Origin: Salvia splendens
Lineage: Eukaryota > Streptophyta > Magnoliopsida > Lamiales > Lamiaceae
Direction: 5' to 3'
Assembly: GCF_004379255.2 (NCBI RefSeq)
Contig: NC_056033.1
Location: forward strand, 42,744,719-42,808,718
DNA length: 64,000 bases
Position numbers and translations under genes: made by a program. This document shows positions 10,937 through 21,819 of the stretch, in pieces (position 1 is the first letter of the stretch; each line of letters begins with the position of its first letter). The notes below the pieces were generated by a model that searched no databases, was not told the origin of the DNA, and saw only the letters and a program-made list of their open reading frames with translations.

Positions 10937-13046
10937 GCGTTATAACTTCTTGTTTCATATCCATCCTTACCCTTTCCCCTTTAGATCTTGCTCTTTTCCT
11001 AGTATAAGTCGAGGACTAAAGAACTCATCAAGTACCTAAGTGGCAGACTTCATTGTATTGCCTTTTATGTAGGAAGCGTTATGTTTAACTTTCCTTTATT
11101 GGAGTTGTAGCTAAGACTCTTAACTATTAGGAAGTTTATGATACTATATCTTGTGAACTATGATGAAGCTCGATGCATTTTATTGCACGGCATCTTGAAG
11201 ACTATGAGACAGGGTTCTATTAAACTTTACTGTTCTATTTGATGGTGCTCTGCTAACTGCATCTCTCCTCCTGTTACTAATCATTTTCATTTTTACTGTG
11301 GTTTATTGTAATGACTCTATCGCCTTCATTGAAAGCAATGAGCAGGTCTTGTGGAAGAAGTTTATTTTCATTCAGTGGTTCGATTTTTTGTATATTTAGC
11401 ATAGTGATTAGTATTGAGATGATTGTAACTTTCCTGTAACTTTAAGGAGGATGTTTGTGCTTCAGGACAGGAAGATCTTGTTATTTGGTGAAAAATACCT
11501 GCATGAATATTTACCTGATTTTTATTTTGTGTTGCAGTTCGAAAAGGGAGGCTTTAATCAATTCTATTGTTTCATTTATTTCTACTTTTGTGCTTCTATT
11601 ATGGTTTCTGTACATCAGTTCCTAAAATGATGTTGCTTTTGCAGGAGCTTGAAGTGTATGCCACTCGAGAGAGTTCAAATATAGTTTGATGTCTTGATGA
11701 ATGATTCTATAGTGCAATGTGTTCTGGATTTTTGGAAACCTTCATTAATAGACTCTTGGTTTCTCTTCGTGCAGGAAATGAGTCGCTCCTCCAGCAGTTG
11801 CAGCTCAGGGACAGCAGCAGAAATGCCATTACCTACTCGTAACTATCCAGTTCATGGGGTGGATCAAGGGCTGGAACAAACTGATAGAGGCCATTCATTT
11901 CCAGGCCTTACTCTGAACATTCCGTATTTTTGTGGCAAGCGTTGAGGAACTGAGCCATGAATGCATATTTCCAGCATTCGGGGATCATAAAACCTACTGG
12001 TCTGAGCTTTCCTCTTTAAGGTACATCTTCTGCCCCGAACTAGCCATGATAGAGAATCAATCTTGAATTAGTGATCCCTGTTGCTGATTTTCGTTCCTCC
12101 CGGGAATCCTCAGATTGTCTTGCCCTTTGATTCACGCCCTATGAAGAAGCATGGTATTTTTTGGTAGGTGGATCGTAGATTTTATCCGCAGAACGGGGGA
12201 CAGATTGTGAATTGTGATAAAGACCAGCTTGCAACATGTTGTTCTGCCCAACCCAACATTTTAGATATCCTAGCACTACTAGTTTGATTATGAATATCTA
12301 TTCAAAGAAAAAAGCATAATCATCTCCAGTACTGAGTATCTTGGACTTTGTCGTGCACGTGCCGGAGCTGATGCTCGTGACCGTTATCGGGCCATGTGAT
12401 TGGTGGTGAAGTGCATCTTTCTTCACCGTTGTAATATAAAAACTTGTAGTACAGTTTTTTGTCAGATTAGTTTAATATGGACTTGGTAAAACAATTTTTA
12501 ATGTAGTTTGTAGACTGACATATTTTTGGAAGTCATTGTTTATATTTTTGGTGGTTTAGTTTAATGCTGCCCCTCCTCATCCATTGTTAGGTGGGATTTG
12601 TTGTATGTTATAGTATTTGATCTTTTTTGGTATCAAAATGATTTAGCTTTCTAGAAGTCATTGAGTTGGTGAAAACCAACCAACCCCTATCTCTCTAAAT
12701 TTTAAAGCAATCTTGTAGTTTCCTGTGTCTGAGAGTGATTAGTATGGTAATTGACGTTTTGAACTTTTCTTGTTTGAAATATGTTTTGAGTGTGATTATC
12801 ATTATTGGAGATTAATAAGAAAATTATCGAATTCCAGAATTCGTGGGTTCGTTCCTTGTTTTTCCAATATGTTATGTCGCCCAAGAAAAGGTATTATGGG
12901 AAATTGGCAATGCTAGAAATCTGCCTATGTTTCAATTCTGTAGTTATGTACTTCTCGATATAATTATTCGATGGTCATGATTCAACATCGTAACTTCAAT
13001 GTGTATACAATAATAGGAATGGCAATTCATTTTGTTTTGAGGGATT
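10937..13046 (+). other. 3' region of the 10499 gene and spacer
   Basis: The 3' UTR begins here. Acceptor-like sites at about 11645 (TTTTGCAG) and 11775 (GTGCAG) precede a short open stretch around 11778-11945 rich in Ser and Gly that I do not recognise. It may be an alternative 3' exon or a remnant. Beyond about 12430 the sequence is AT-rich with no gene that I can see. Confidence 0.35.
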
Positions 13047-13381
13047 ATAGTCATTTAAATCACGAAGTTTGATCAAATTCGGGTTTATCTCATGAACTTT
13101 GATATTGGAATATCAAATCATAAAGGTTTAATTTTTTGCACAAATCAACATTTTTTTGAGATGTTAAAAACGACAATATTCCAATAAAATAAAAAGAGAA
13201 ATGAGAATATAATAAAAAAATATTTATTAAATGAAACATGTCATTTTGAATATCGTTAAAAGACGATATTTTGTGCATGGATGAGACAATTGAGAAAAAC
13301 TGAAACTTCGTATTTATTCCAATTTCTAAGTTCATCGAGACATACCAGAATATGACCAAATTTTGTGATTTAAATGACTAT
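13047..13381. mobile_element. MITE-like inverted-repeat element
   Basis: The left end ATAGTCATTTAAATCACGAA is matched by the inverted right end TTTTGTGATTTAAATGACTAT, with similarity extending inward. About 335 bases, no coding capacity. I could not define a target-site duplication, so the superfamily is open. Confidence 0.65.
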
Positions 13382-13631
13382 TATACATAGTTTTTTAATT
13401 TTGAGAAAAAAAAGTACTAGTACTCCTATATTGAATTTTAACCACGCAACTTGTATTTTTCAAAACTGCACCGCTAAAATGCTCAAAGCAAGGAATTTCT
13501 TGTGGTTGAGGGCATCCAAAATTCAAGAAATGCTAAACCCAAATCCACAATCCTGCGGCTGATGAATTCTGCAAGGCAATGTCGAAATTCCTCAAGGTAC
13601 AAATAGCATAAACCCATCCCATCAACGGATC

Positions 13632-15113
13632 ATGGCATCTCCGGCGCTTCTCGTTTCTTTAGCAATTTCCACCTTCTTCACCACCTCTTTCGCTTGCACA
13701 TTCGTCGTAACCAACAGCTGCCCCTTCACCATATGGCCCGGGACGCTGTCCGGCTCGGGGACCCCGCCGCTCCCCACCACGGGCTTCCAGCTGGATTCCG
13801 GCCAGAGCATCACGGTTCCCGCCACTCCCGGATGGTCTGGCCGGATGTGGGCCAGGACCGGCTGCACGTTTGATGCCACCGGTTCTGGCTCTTGCCAGAC
13901 CGGAGACTGCGGCGGTAGGCTCGAATGCAATGGCATGGGCGCCACGCCGCCGGCGTCCCTCTTCGAGATAACCCTCGGGGTCGGGGACCAGAAGGACTTC
14001 TACGACGTCAGCATCGTAGACGGCTACAACCTGCCACTGGCCGCCGCTCCTCGGCGCGGCGGATGCAACGCCACCGGATGCATACAAGACATCAACATGG
14101 GTAATTGATGAACAAACTAAAAAAAACATAGGAGGGTTAGGGTGGGCTGGAGCCCTCCCTACATAAACTAGAAAACCTCATGCAGTAATTCTTTAGCGAA
14201 AAAATAATTAATAAATAAATCGGCGAAGTCCTCTGATCATTTTTTTCTACGTCCGCCATCTCATACGAACTTATAAGTTAGAAGGTACAAATAGTCAAAA
14301 TTGTTAAGTATAGAGCCTGAAAGGAAGTAAATCAGTCAACGGCCATATCGATCAAATTGTCGCTTCTTGGGATCAGTGCAGTTTATGTTTAGACCCAATC
14401 AAATCTGTATTGTGGATAGGACTTGAGTTCGCTAGCATATTTTTTACAACCTGAAATCTCTGGTTTGACATTGCCCACAAGATACACATCATATCAATCT
14501 GGGTAAACAGTTCATGCTCTCGTGATTACTTGTGTCGATTTCTTACCAAAATCAACTAAAACGAACTCGCAGGTTGCCCTAAAGAGCTCCAGGTGATCGG
14601 GAGCGAGGGGGGCGAAGGTGGCGGCGTGGTGGCATGCAAGAGCGCGTGCGGGGCGTTCGGGCTCGATCAGTACTGCTGCAGCGGGGAGTTCGCCAACCCG
14701 ACGACGTGCCAGCCGTCTTTCTATTCCGGGATCTTCAAGAGAGCTTGTCCAAGAGCGTACAGCTATGCATTTGATGATGGAACCAGCACCTTCACATGCA
14801 AGGCCTCAGTCTACAACATAGTATTTTGCCCTAATAGTGGGTAATGTCCTAAATTTTGGTCACACTTTTTTATGACATTATTGAGCTTTCAATTTTTTTT
14901 AACCAAATTGATCCAAGTCAAATTAAATATTTGTGATACAGGATGAGGATAATAGATGGTGGATTGGAAAATCCTGTTGAAGAAAGAAGAACTAGCAATG
15001 TATCTAGGGATGTGTCATCTTCATCGTCTAGGACTCTGACTATGATAGATAGATCTTACCAAATATTGATTACTTATGTTATCTTGTTTGCTTTATGTTA
15101 TTGGCATGTTTGA
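13632..15113 (+). CDS. Thaumatin-like protein (PR-5 family) with hydrophobic C-terminal tail
   Basis: Thaumatin-like proteins are disulfide-rich secreted or surface proteins, many antifungal or glucan-binding. Three exons close in phase: 13632-14100, 14573-14840, 14942-15113, giving 302 residues. Residues 1-21 are a signal peptide (MASPALLVSLAISTFFTTSF). The thaumatin domain follows with about 16 family cysteines. Signature stretches are WSGRMWARTGC, GRLECNG, DFYDVSIVDGYNLP and GLDQYCC, with the acidic-cleft residues largely present. Exon 3 encodes a Ser-rich linker and a terminal hydrophobic segment (YQILITYVILFALCYWHV), suggesting a GPI-anchor signal or membrane tail. Exon 1 is far more GC-rich than its surroundings. 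Confidence 0.92.
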
Positions 15114-15382
15114 TAATTTCATCATTATCTATAGATAATTGTCACCACGTGACAAGAAAAAAAAAATTAAAGATTACATATCAATCATATTCAGTCTTAA
15201 CTTTTTGATTTGCTTGTAAATATTTTGATTGTGGAAATTTTGGTAGATTTTTACCTGATTATTGGCAAATATAGATAATAAAATATATCCCTCACATTAA
15301 AAATGTTCTATTGGAAATCGAGACAAGTTTTTTAAAATGTGAACGAATTTAAGTAAAAAAGTGAGTCATATTTTTACACTCC

Positions 15383-15651
15383 ATTCCGTCAACAACTACA
15401 TGTCTCATACTCCGTATTTCCTAATCGACCCATCATCGAATACATCATACATAGTATATCACATTTCACAGTATTTTTCATAAATAGACTTCATATTCTA
15501 CTTACTCTATTTCACTCACGTTTTATTATAAAAAATAAGATATAAAAATACATTCATATCCCACTACTTTTTCCACCAACTTTTCTTTATTTATCTTAAA
15601 ACCCGAGTCAAGTCAAAGTACGACAAGTAACTGTGGAAGGATGAAGTATTA
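15383..15651. mobile_element. Degenerate Stowaway-like MITE
   Basis: CATTCCGTC...ACATGTCTCATACTCC at the left and AAACCCGAGTCAAGTCAAAG near the right are recurring internal motifs of Stowaway-like elements elsewhere in this window. The termini are eroded, so the bounds are approximate. Confidence 0.5.
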
Positions 15652-15829
15652 AATATATATTCTTCTCATTATCACTTTTACAATACCGGCTGTGGTCCTT
15701 TAATGAGAAAAACCCTACAAACTGTGGCTAAGAAAAGCGCATCTAATCAAAGGAGAGAATAAAAAAAAATAGCATCAAATATGCCTCATTTCTTGGTTTT
15801 GCCCTTTTTTGAAACTTGAGGTTTCTTTT

Positions 15830-16240
15830 TCATCGCTTTCTTGTGGCCGGCTTGTCTCCTGTTGGTTTTCCCTTTTTCTTCCCCTAAATCAAGATTCATA
15901 CAAATCACAATGTAACCAAAATAATTTTAGAATATTACATATACATATATATATAGGGTTTTGATCCATGCAAAACCATTCTTAATACAAAAATGCAGAA
16001 CCAAGCATACAAAAGTCATTTTTAGGTCATTGTAAGCTTATTTTTACGTCATTATAGTAAGGATGACATGAAATGATCTTAACATGACCTCAAACCCAAA
16101 GTTTATAATATGACCTAAAACTGCTTTACAATGACCCTCCGTGTTTTTGTTTAATTATTGACCATTGGATTGTCAAATCTCATGGCCAGGATTTAGTCTG
16201 GATTTTGTATTGAGATCAAGTTTTGTATTGATCATTTTCC

Positions 16241-16281
<41 letters not shown>

Positions 16282-19200
16282 AATAGCAACCACACCGGTT
16301 TTTTTTCAGTTTTTTTCTTGGTTTTTTCATCTGCTGGTTGTTCCTCACCAGCCTCTTGTTGATCAGCTTCAACCACGGGTTTGTCAGCTTCTTCGTCCGA
16401 ATCAAACGAGAAACTGTCCAATGTCCCTAGCCGTTCACAAAAAAGTATTTTAACAAACAGTTCATAAGATGCATATAAATAGTATAGCTAGATATGAAAT
16501 AAACAACTAACCTTCAACCATAGTTTCGGATTCATAAACGTTGGATTGTGGTTTCAACTGAATGTAGTCATTCATAATAGCTTCTATCTGATCAAAGATG
16601 ACTAAAAATCATTAACTATACATATCTTTCCATTTGGGCAACCTTTGATGAAAAGCGAGCAAAATTCTTACAAACCTTTGCTTCTGATTGGTTAAAGCTT
16701 ACCTGGAAATAAAATACGTTGTGAGAGTCGAGCTTAAAAATGACGAGCAAAAGTTAACAAGCTAAGAGTATTTAAGTTGGGGACTATGGGGAGGAGTTCG
16801 TGACGGATGGAGTACCACACAGAATGTCCTTGATGGAACTATTGTTGTTTTGTATATGGTTCTTGGAATAAGAAAATGAAGAACCTTAGAACTGACAATA
16901 TCCTGAATTTAAAATCGGGTTAGCAATAAGCATGATTCATCCTGAATTTGAGCCTGTTAAATTAATGATGTTGCAGAACAGGAGTTTTAGTGTTGTTGTA
17001 AACATAGAAATGGCTTATTCGAATCCAAAAGCTAATTATATACTGAGGGACGAGGTTTAAGTATTCATTGATATACAAGAATCAAGTCACATCATACCTT
17101 TTAAATCCAAGAGCATCTCATGTTTTTTGGATGAATCATCAGCAATTACTACCCTTCCAACGGAACCCACATCACCACTCAAATCTATGGAATCACCATC
17201 ACACTCAACAAGAGCCTACAAATAAAAAAGGTGCCACATGGCACGTAGTGTCATTCTATCCATCAGGAAAACAATAAAGCAGCATGTATATTTTAAAAGA
17301 TATAGATAAATGACTGGTGAAAATGTATATGAATAGAAAATTCCCGTTAAGGCGTATTATCTAGTACGCAAACAGGAAATGAAATGGGAACATGAAGTGT
17401 TGTATATATTCAGTTATTAATAAATAATTCAGCCATATAATTGTTGTCCGTTAGAATGCAACAGACACATGCAGCAAGTGATCAGAGGCCATTAAATTTT
17501 TTAATAATCACAGTGAACCATGGAAAAAAATTAAATTCCAACATGATCTTCTAAAGGGTGTGAGGGATGATTAAGTAACCTTTGAACGCTGAACTTTATC
17601 TGAGAGAAATAATGGCACCCTTGAAGAGGATACCTGCATTAGTTGGATGACAAGCCTTTTTGTCAGAAATCATTGTACAAACAAGGGTTAGCTACTTAGT
17701 AATAACTACACACTTAAGCTTCTAACCTGGTGTCCAGAACGCTTCCCAGAGACATCTTCCTTCATAACGTTATCTTTATCATCATCATCTACAAAAATTA
17801 GATGATGAAAAAGATTTAGATGGAGGAGTGACATAGAGGTCGAACTAATGAGTGGTTCTATATTTATTAAAGATGCTGTCCACATTCTTCGTAAAATGAT
17901 AATTTGGCTATTTACCTCCCTTCATATTGATATCCGTATCCATCTCCTTGGATGATTTCTCATCCACTTTTTCCAGGTTTTCCACCGGAGATTTAACCTG
18001 TGGGGCTTGATTCTTTAGTGATTCTAAATCATGGTCAAGGAGACTGTCATAATCTTCCTTTTTATCTTCTGGATTGAAATCTTTACTTGCAGAAAGTTTT
18101 TTCACATTAGGCTTGAACTTTTTAACGGGCCTGGCATCTGGAGCAGACTCAGAATCTGAAGATAATGACCAGATGGAAGTATTCTCTCCCTGTTTAAGAA
18201 AATTTTAGACTGCTGCACGGGGACCCCAAGTAAAATATAAATGACTCAATGCAGTACCAAATAAATATGCAATAAACTATGCACAACAACTTTAAGAGCA
18301 GTTCCTTAGGTACACTGGCAGTCTTCAAAACCAATCTCAAAACGGTTTAAGTTTTAGTTTATGAATGATTACAAATAAAATATTATCTCAATCCTCTTCA
18401 GATCCTTGAGTGCTGACAGAAGTTCAATGAAAGTGATGCTTACACGATACTTCCCAAGATTTTCAGGTGTCTTACCCCCACTTCCGTCCTTTCCTTTAGC
18501 CCTCTTTCCTGCATAACCAGAAACCATGAAATCACTATAAAGAACCAAACGCTATATCTTTTTTGTTCCATGGATGAACACAGCAGTCGAAGGGCGCGAT
18601 AGCTACTTATTTATTGAAAAGGTACAGAAACAACCACCTCTTCCACTGTCATCATCTTGCTTCCTCTTCTTCGGTGTCGTCTGCTTTGCTTTATTAGTGT
18701 TTTTGGGAGACTTTCCTTTGACAGGACTCTCAGATAGAGTCACTTTTCCATCATCACTATCCTTACTACTCCCTCAGTCCTCAATTAAGAGTCACTCTTT
18801 TCCATTTCGGTCCGTCCCCGATTAAGAGTCACTCTTCTTACTTACTATATTTGGACATCAAAAATACCCTAAAAGTCAAAGAGGTCTCACATTCCACTAC
18901 CTAACACCATTTATTATACCACACATTCAAACACTTCCTTAAAACCCGTGTCCGGTCAAAGAGTGACTCCTAATTGGGGGCGGAGGGAGTATTTGATACC
19001 TGTGTTGCTCCTTTTTTAAACAACCTACTAAGGTTGACATTATCCTCGTCATCGCTTACTGGACTTCGATCCAATGGCGAAACCGATCCAGATGACAATT
19101 CTATGGTAGTTTCAGTTGGCGGCTATAAAGAAAAACAATAACAATCTTCAGTGTTAGCAATGAATGATCAGATGAAATCATTTCCAAAGCTCAAGCAGCT

Positions 19201-19466
19201 TAAATTGCAAATTTAGCTCGAAACTCCATGAGTACTTGCATATCGAGTATTTTACTTAGAGTAAAAAGATAATAGAAATGCGAATTACATAAAAAAGCAC
19301 CTAAAAAATTGTGAAAATTCACGAAATCGAAGACGAACTAGCGCATTCAACTGCAAGCACGAATCATAATTTGCTGGATTCTGAAAAAATATCGCAGTTA
19401 GAGTTGCAAAAACAGAAAATTACCTGAAATGAACCAATCGGGAGATTCTTCTCTGGAATCGCTCAT
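15830..19466 (-). CDS. BIN4: DNA-binding protein BIN4 (topoisomerase VI cofactor)
   Basis: BIN4 is a nuclear component of the plant topoisomerase VI complex needed for endoreduplication and cell expansion. Thirteen minus-strand exons: 19466-19424, 19122-19000, 18761-18638, 18508-18444, 18189-17916, 17788-17727, 17633-17580, 17215-17098, 16861-16816, 16702-16676, 16587-16512, 16426-16296, 15883-15830. Signatures: MSDSREESPDW at the N-terminus, FLSDKVQRSKALVECDGDS and IYKTTIVPSRTFCV in the core, IEAIMNDYIQLKPQSNVYES, then an acidic/Lys-rich tail. Exons 2 and 3 are separated only by a Stowaway MITE and a few former exon bases. Junctions 1/2 and 8/9 are out of phase by one base with the obvious sites. 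The last exon has two basic frames, ending at 15830 or 15787. So the family is secure, but the exact model and its functionality are not. Confidence 0.8.
15951..16246. mobile_element. Intronic MITE flanked by TA repeats
   Basis: Imperfect inverted termini: TATATAGGGTTTTGATCCAT on the left, and on the right the inverted TATATAGGAAAATGATCAAT. It lies between the last two BIN4 exons. The centre contains repeated AGGTCATTNTAAG-like and TGACCTAAAA motifs. Confidence 0.6.
16241..16280 (+). repeat. (TA)10(TG)10 microsatellite
   Basis: Ten TA followed by ten TG dinucleotides at the edge of the intronic MITE, 16 bases from the donor of BIN4 exon 12. Open frames across it encode only Cys-Val or His-Thr repeats and are not genes. 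Confidence 0.9.
18769..18989. mobile_element. Stowaway MITE inserted in a BIN4 coding exon
   Basis: Termini CTCCCTCAGTCC and GGGGGCGGAGGGAG are flanked by TA at 18767-18768 and 18990-18991. The sub-terminal GAGTCACTCTT / AAAGAGTGACTC pair is also inverted. Removing the element and one TA restores an uninterrupted BIN4 reading frame across the site (minus strand GGA GCA ACA CAG GTA TCA AAT AGT AAG GAT AGT). Confidence 0.9.
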
Positions 19467-19856
19467 TGAATGTGTATCTATCAATGTATTGAAGAAAAAG
19501 CAAATTTCAAAACCCTAATTCAGCATACCTTCTTCCAGTGGAAGCTCACTGATTGAAAATGAAAGGAAATTAGCAAATTTGGGGGACTCTTCTTCCATTT
19601 GACCAGTCTTAAATATTTTATCCTGGTTCTTCTTCTTCTTCTTCCAACTTTCAAAATAATCTACTCTTTTTTTTCTGTCACGAAATTTTATAAAATAAAA
19701 TAAAAGTGGTATTTCCATTTTATAAAAATGTAATAAAAGAATAAAAAATATTTGGATAGTATCACTTGATCTGATCAAATTAAACTAATTAATTGAAATG
19801 ATAGTTACAAACATAAATTAATCGTAAATTAATATGCTTAGTGATTTTTTTTAAAT

Positions 19857-20140
19857 AAAGGTCAATTTTGTCAAAAATATTTACTTTTTGAAAAACATAT
19901 TCATAACAAATGAAATCCTTATCGGAGTGGGTCTTTTTTTATGGTTCCATCAAAAAATTAATTGTCATATCACTATGCAATTAGCGTTGACCTTTATTAT
20001 TTTTACGGAACCGTAAAAGTTGACCAATTCGACGACATTTTCATTTGTTATGAACCTGTTTTTCAAAAAAATGAATATTTTGGACAAAATTCGTATTTTG
20101 ATTATACGTCTAAGACTAAAATTGACCTTTACTCTTTTTT
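19857..20140. repeat. Long imperfect inverted repeat (MITE-like hairpin)
   Basis: The arm at about 19862-19914 (GTCAAAAATATTTACTTTTT, AACATATTCATAACAAATGA) is complementary to about 20036-20093 (TCATTTGTTATGAACCTG, ATGAATATTTTGGACAAAAT). Outer segments AAAGGTCAATTTTG and AAAATTGACCTTT extend the pairing. A transcript would fold into a stem of more than 50 pairs with mismatches. Confidence 0.65.
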
Positions 20141-20451
20141 TTATCAACTTCCAACTAACTACATGCTAAAATTGCCTTAATACGGAAATATTAACTTTTT
20201 GGTACAATGCATTAAAGTTTATAATTGTTATAGCGAATATAAATGGAAATGTATAATCACACAAATTAATATATTTTGAATTATTAATACTAATATTTTG
20301 AATTTTTACCTTATAAGGACCATGTATTTTGAAATTATTTGTTCAAGTCAAGTGGAATACAACTAGCTTGGACCATATGAACCAAATATTGGATCAATGT
20401 TTGAATTTAGATACTTATATAAACTGAGTCAAATTATTGAGTGTCGATTTC

Positions 20452-20567
20452 AAACCATTAATTACGACTATAAGTATAATTGAAATTAAAATCTTATAAG
20501 AGTGAGAGTAAACCATTAATCACGATTATAAGTATAATTCAAATTAAAATTTTGTAAGAGTGGGAGT
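20452..20567 (+). repeat. Two tandem 58-base units
   Basis: Both copies start with AAACCATTAAT and end with GAGAGT or GGGAGT. They contain TATAAGTATAATTNAAATTA. Copies begin at 20452 and 20510 and differ at several positions. Confidence 0.8.
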
Positions 20568-20635
20568 CAGTTAATCGCCAATTCGTTCAATTAAGCATGT
20601 CTATCACGAAACAAATCGGGTGGCATACTTTATAG

Positions 20636-20790
20636 CTAATTGGGGTTTGAAGATGCACTAGATCTTTCGACTGTTAAACGATCTTTCAGGAGACATTGGT
20701 CATCTACTTCAGCTAGATAAGATAGGTAAGGCTGTTTCATGATCTGTTGCTGCCTAAACATTTGTTCTCCTAGAGCTTTGGCTCTTCTCT
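20636..20790 (-). pseudogene. Possible orphan coding fragment
   Basis: Reading the minus strand gives a coding-like stretch: RRAKALGEQMFRQQQ, then QPYLSYLAEVDDQ, ending in a stop at 20636. Codon use looks genic, unlike the AT-rich surroundings, but I do not recognise the family. Upstream it runs into an A-rich tract and then a MITE, so I see no plausible rest of the gene. Could be a captured last exon; low confidence. Confidence 0.3.
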
Positions 20791-20823
20791 TGTAACAAAA
20801 AAAAAACATGTGATTAACATGGG

Positions 20824-20992
20824 TGGGGATCATGTGTTATGCTATTTAGCACAATAGCCCCTGTTGCTAAAAACATCATAATAAAAAATTCAAGTGAATA
20901 ATATAAAATAAAATAAATATTTATATATTTTTTTAATGTTGCATTAGAGACCGCAGGCGTTGCTGTGCTAAATAACACAACAGAGGATCCCA
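20824..20992. mobile_element. MITE with ~50-base inverted termini
   Basis: The left TGGGGATCATGTGTTATGCT is followed by ATTTAGCACAATAGC. The inverted right end reads TGGGATCCTCTGTTGTGTTA and ATTTAGCACAGCAAC. No coding capacity. I see no clear target-site duplication. Confidence 0.65.
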
Positions 20993-21098
20993 CTCCGATT
21001 CATATGCATTCATCCACGTCTGCTAGGGGCGAGTGATGCCGCCTTGAATAAATTTAATATAGTAGTAAATTAATGTAAATATTACTCTTACTCCGTAC

Positions 21099-21300
21099 GG
21101 GGTGTGTTATATTCTTTACTTTGATAACTCATGTGTATTAAAAATGTCAACACAATAAGGTTAAAAATGTTAACATATAATGTCAACACAATATATTGAA
21201 ATATCAACAAAATTATGTGTTGACATATTAATGTCAGCGTGTTAACATTTTTAATACATTGAGTTGATAAGTTATCAGAGTTAGCAATAGATCATACCCC
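21099..21300. mobile_element. Mutator-like MITE with 10-base target-site duplication
   Basis: The element runs from GGGGTGTGTTATATTC to GATCATACCCC, and its arms share inverted GATAACT and GTATTAAAAATGT(C/T)AACAC. A perfect 10-base direct repeat TACTCCGTAC flanks it at 21089-21098 and 21301-21310, the size expected for Mutator-like elements. Confidence 0.75.
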
Positions 21301-21819
21301 TACTCCGTACAATATTATTCTATATTTTATTTTAATATTTAAATTTTATATATAAGTTAAGTTATACTAGTACTCCATTAAATACAGAGTATAAAGTTTT
21401 GATTCCACCTCTCAGGCTGTCATACACAAGAACCAGAAATCCAGAATCGATGGTTTCTGAACCGCGTGCCAGGAAAATTTCAACCCGGCCCAATGACCTT
21501 TTCTCAATCCGGCCCGATCCCAAAATACTGGACTGGGCCTATTTTATTTTATGGACTTTTTTTGTGGGAAAAAAGATAAAATCTGGTAATGCATGCATTC
21601 CTATTTTAGCAATATTACAGTTTTAGGGATCAAAATGAAAATACGAATTAATTACTGTACAGTGTTATCCAATTCATTCATAGCTGCCTCCATAAAAACT
21701 TCCAAAAATCTCACAATCCACCAAAATCCTCTCGCAAATTCACACTAGATTCGAGCGGAAAGCTCTGAGGAATCGGCTACGCTAAATCTCGAATTGAGGT
21801 TGAAAGCTAGCAAGGATTC

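Noticed and set aside
13659..14129. Minus-strand frame of 156 residues opposite the thaumatin-like exon
   Set aside because: Antisense shadow of a GC-rich exon, with no family resemblance; the plus-strand product is certain.
16165..16453. Short plus-strand frames with Cys-Val repeats
   Set aside because: They translate the TG microsatellite and the antisense of BIN4 exon 12.
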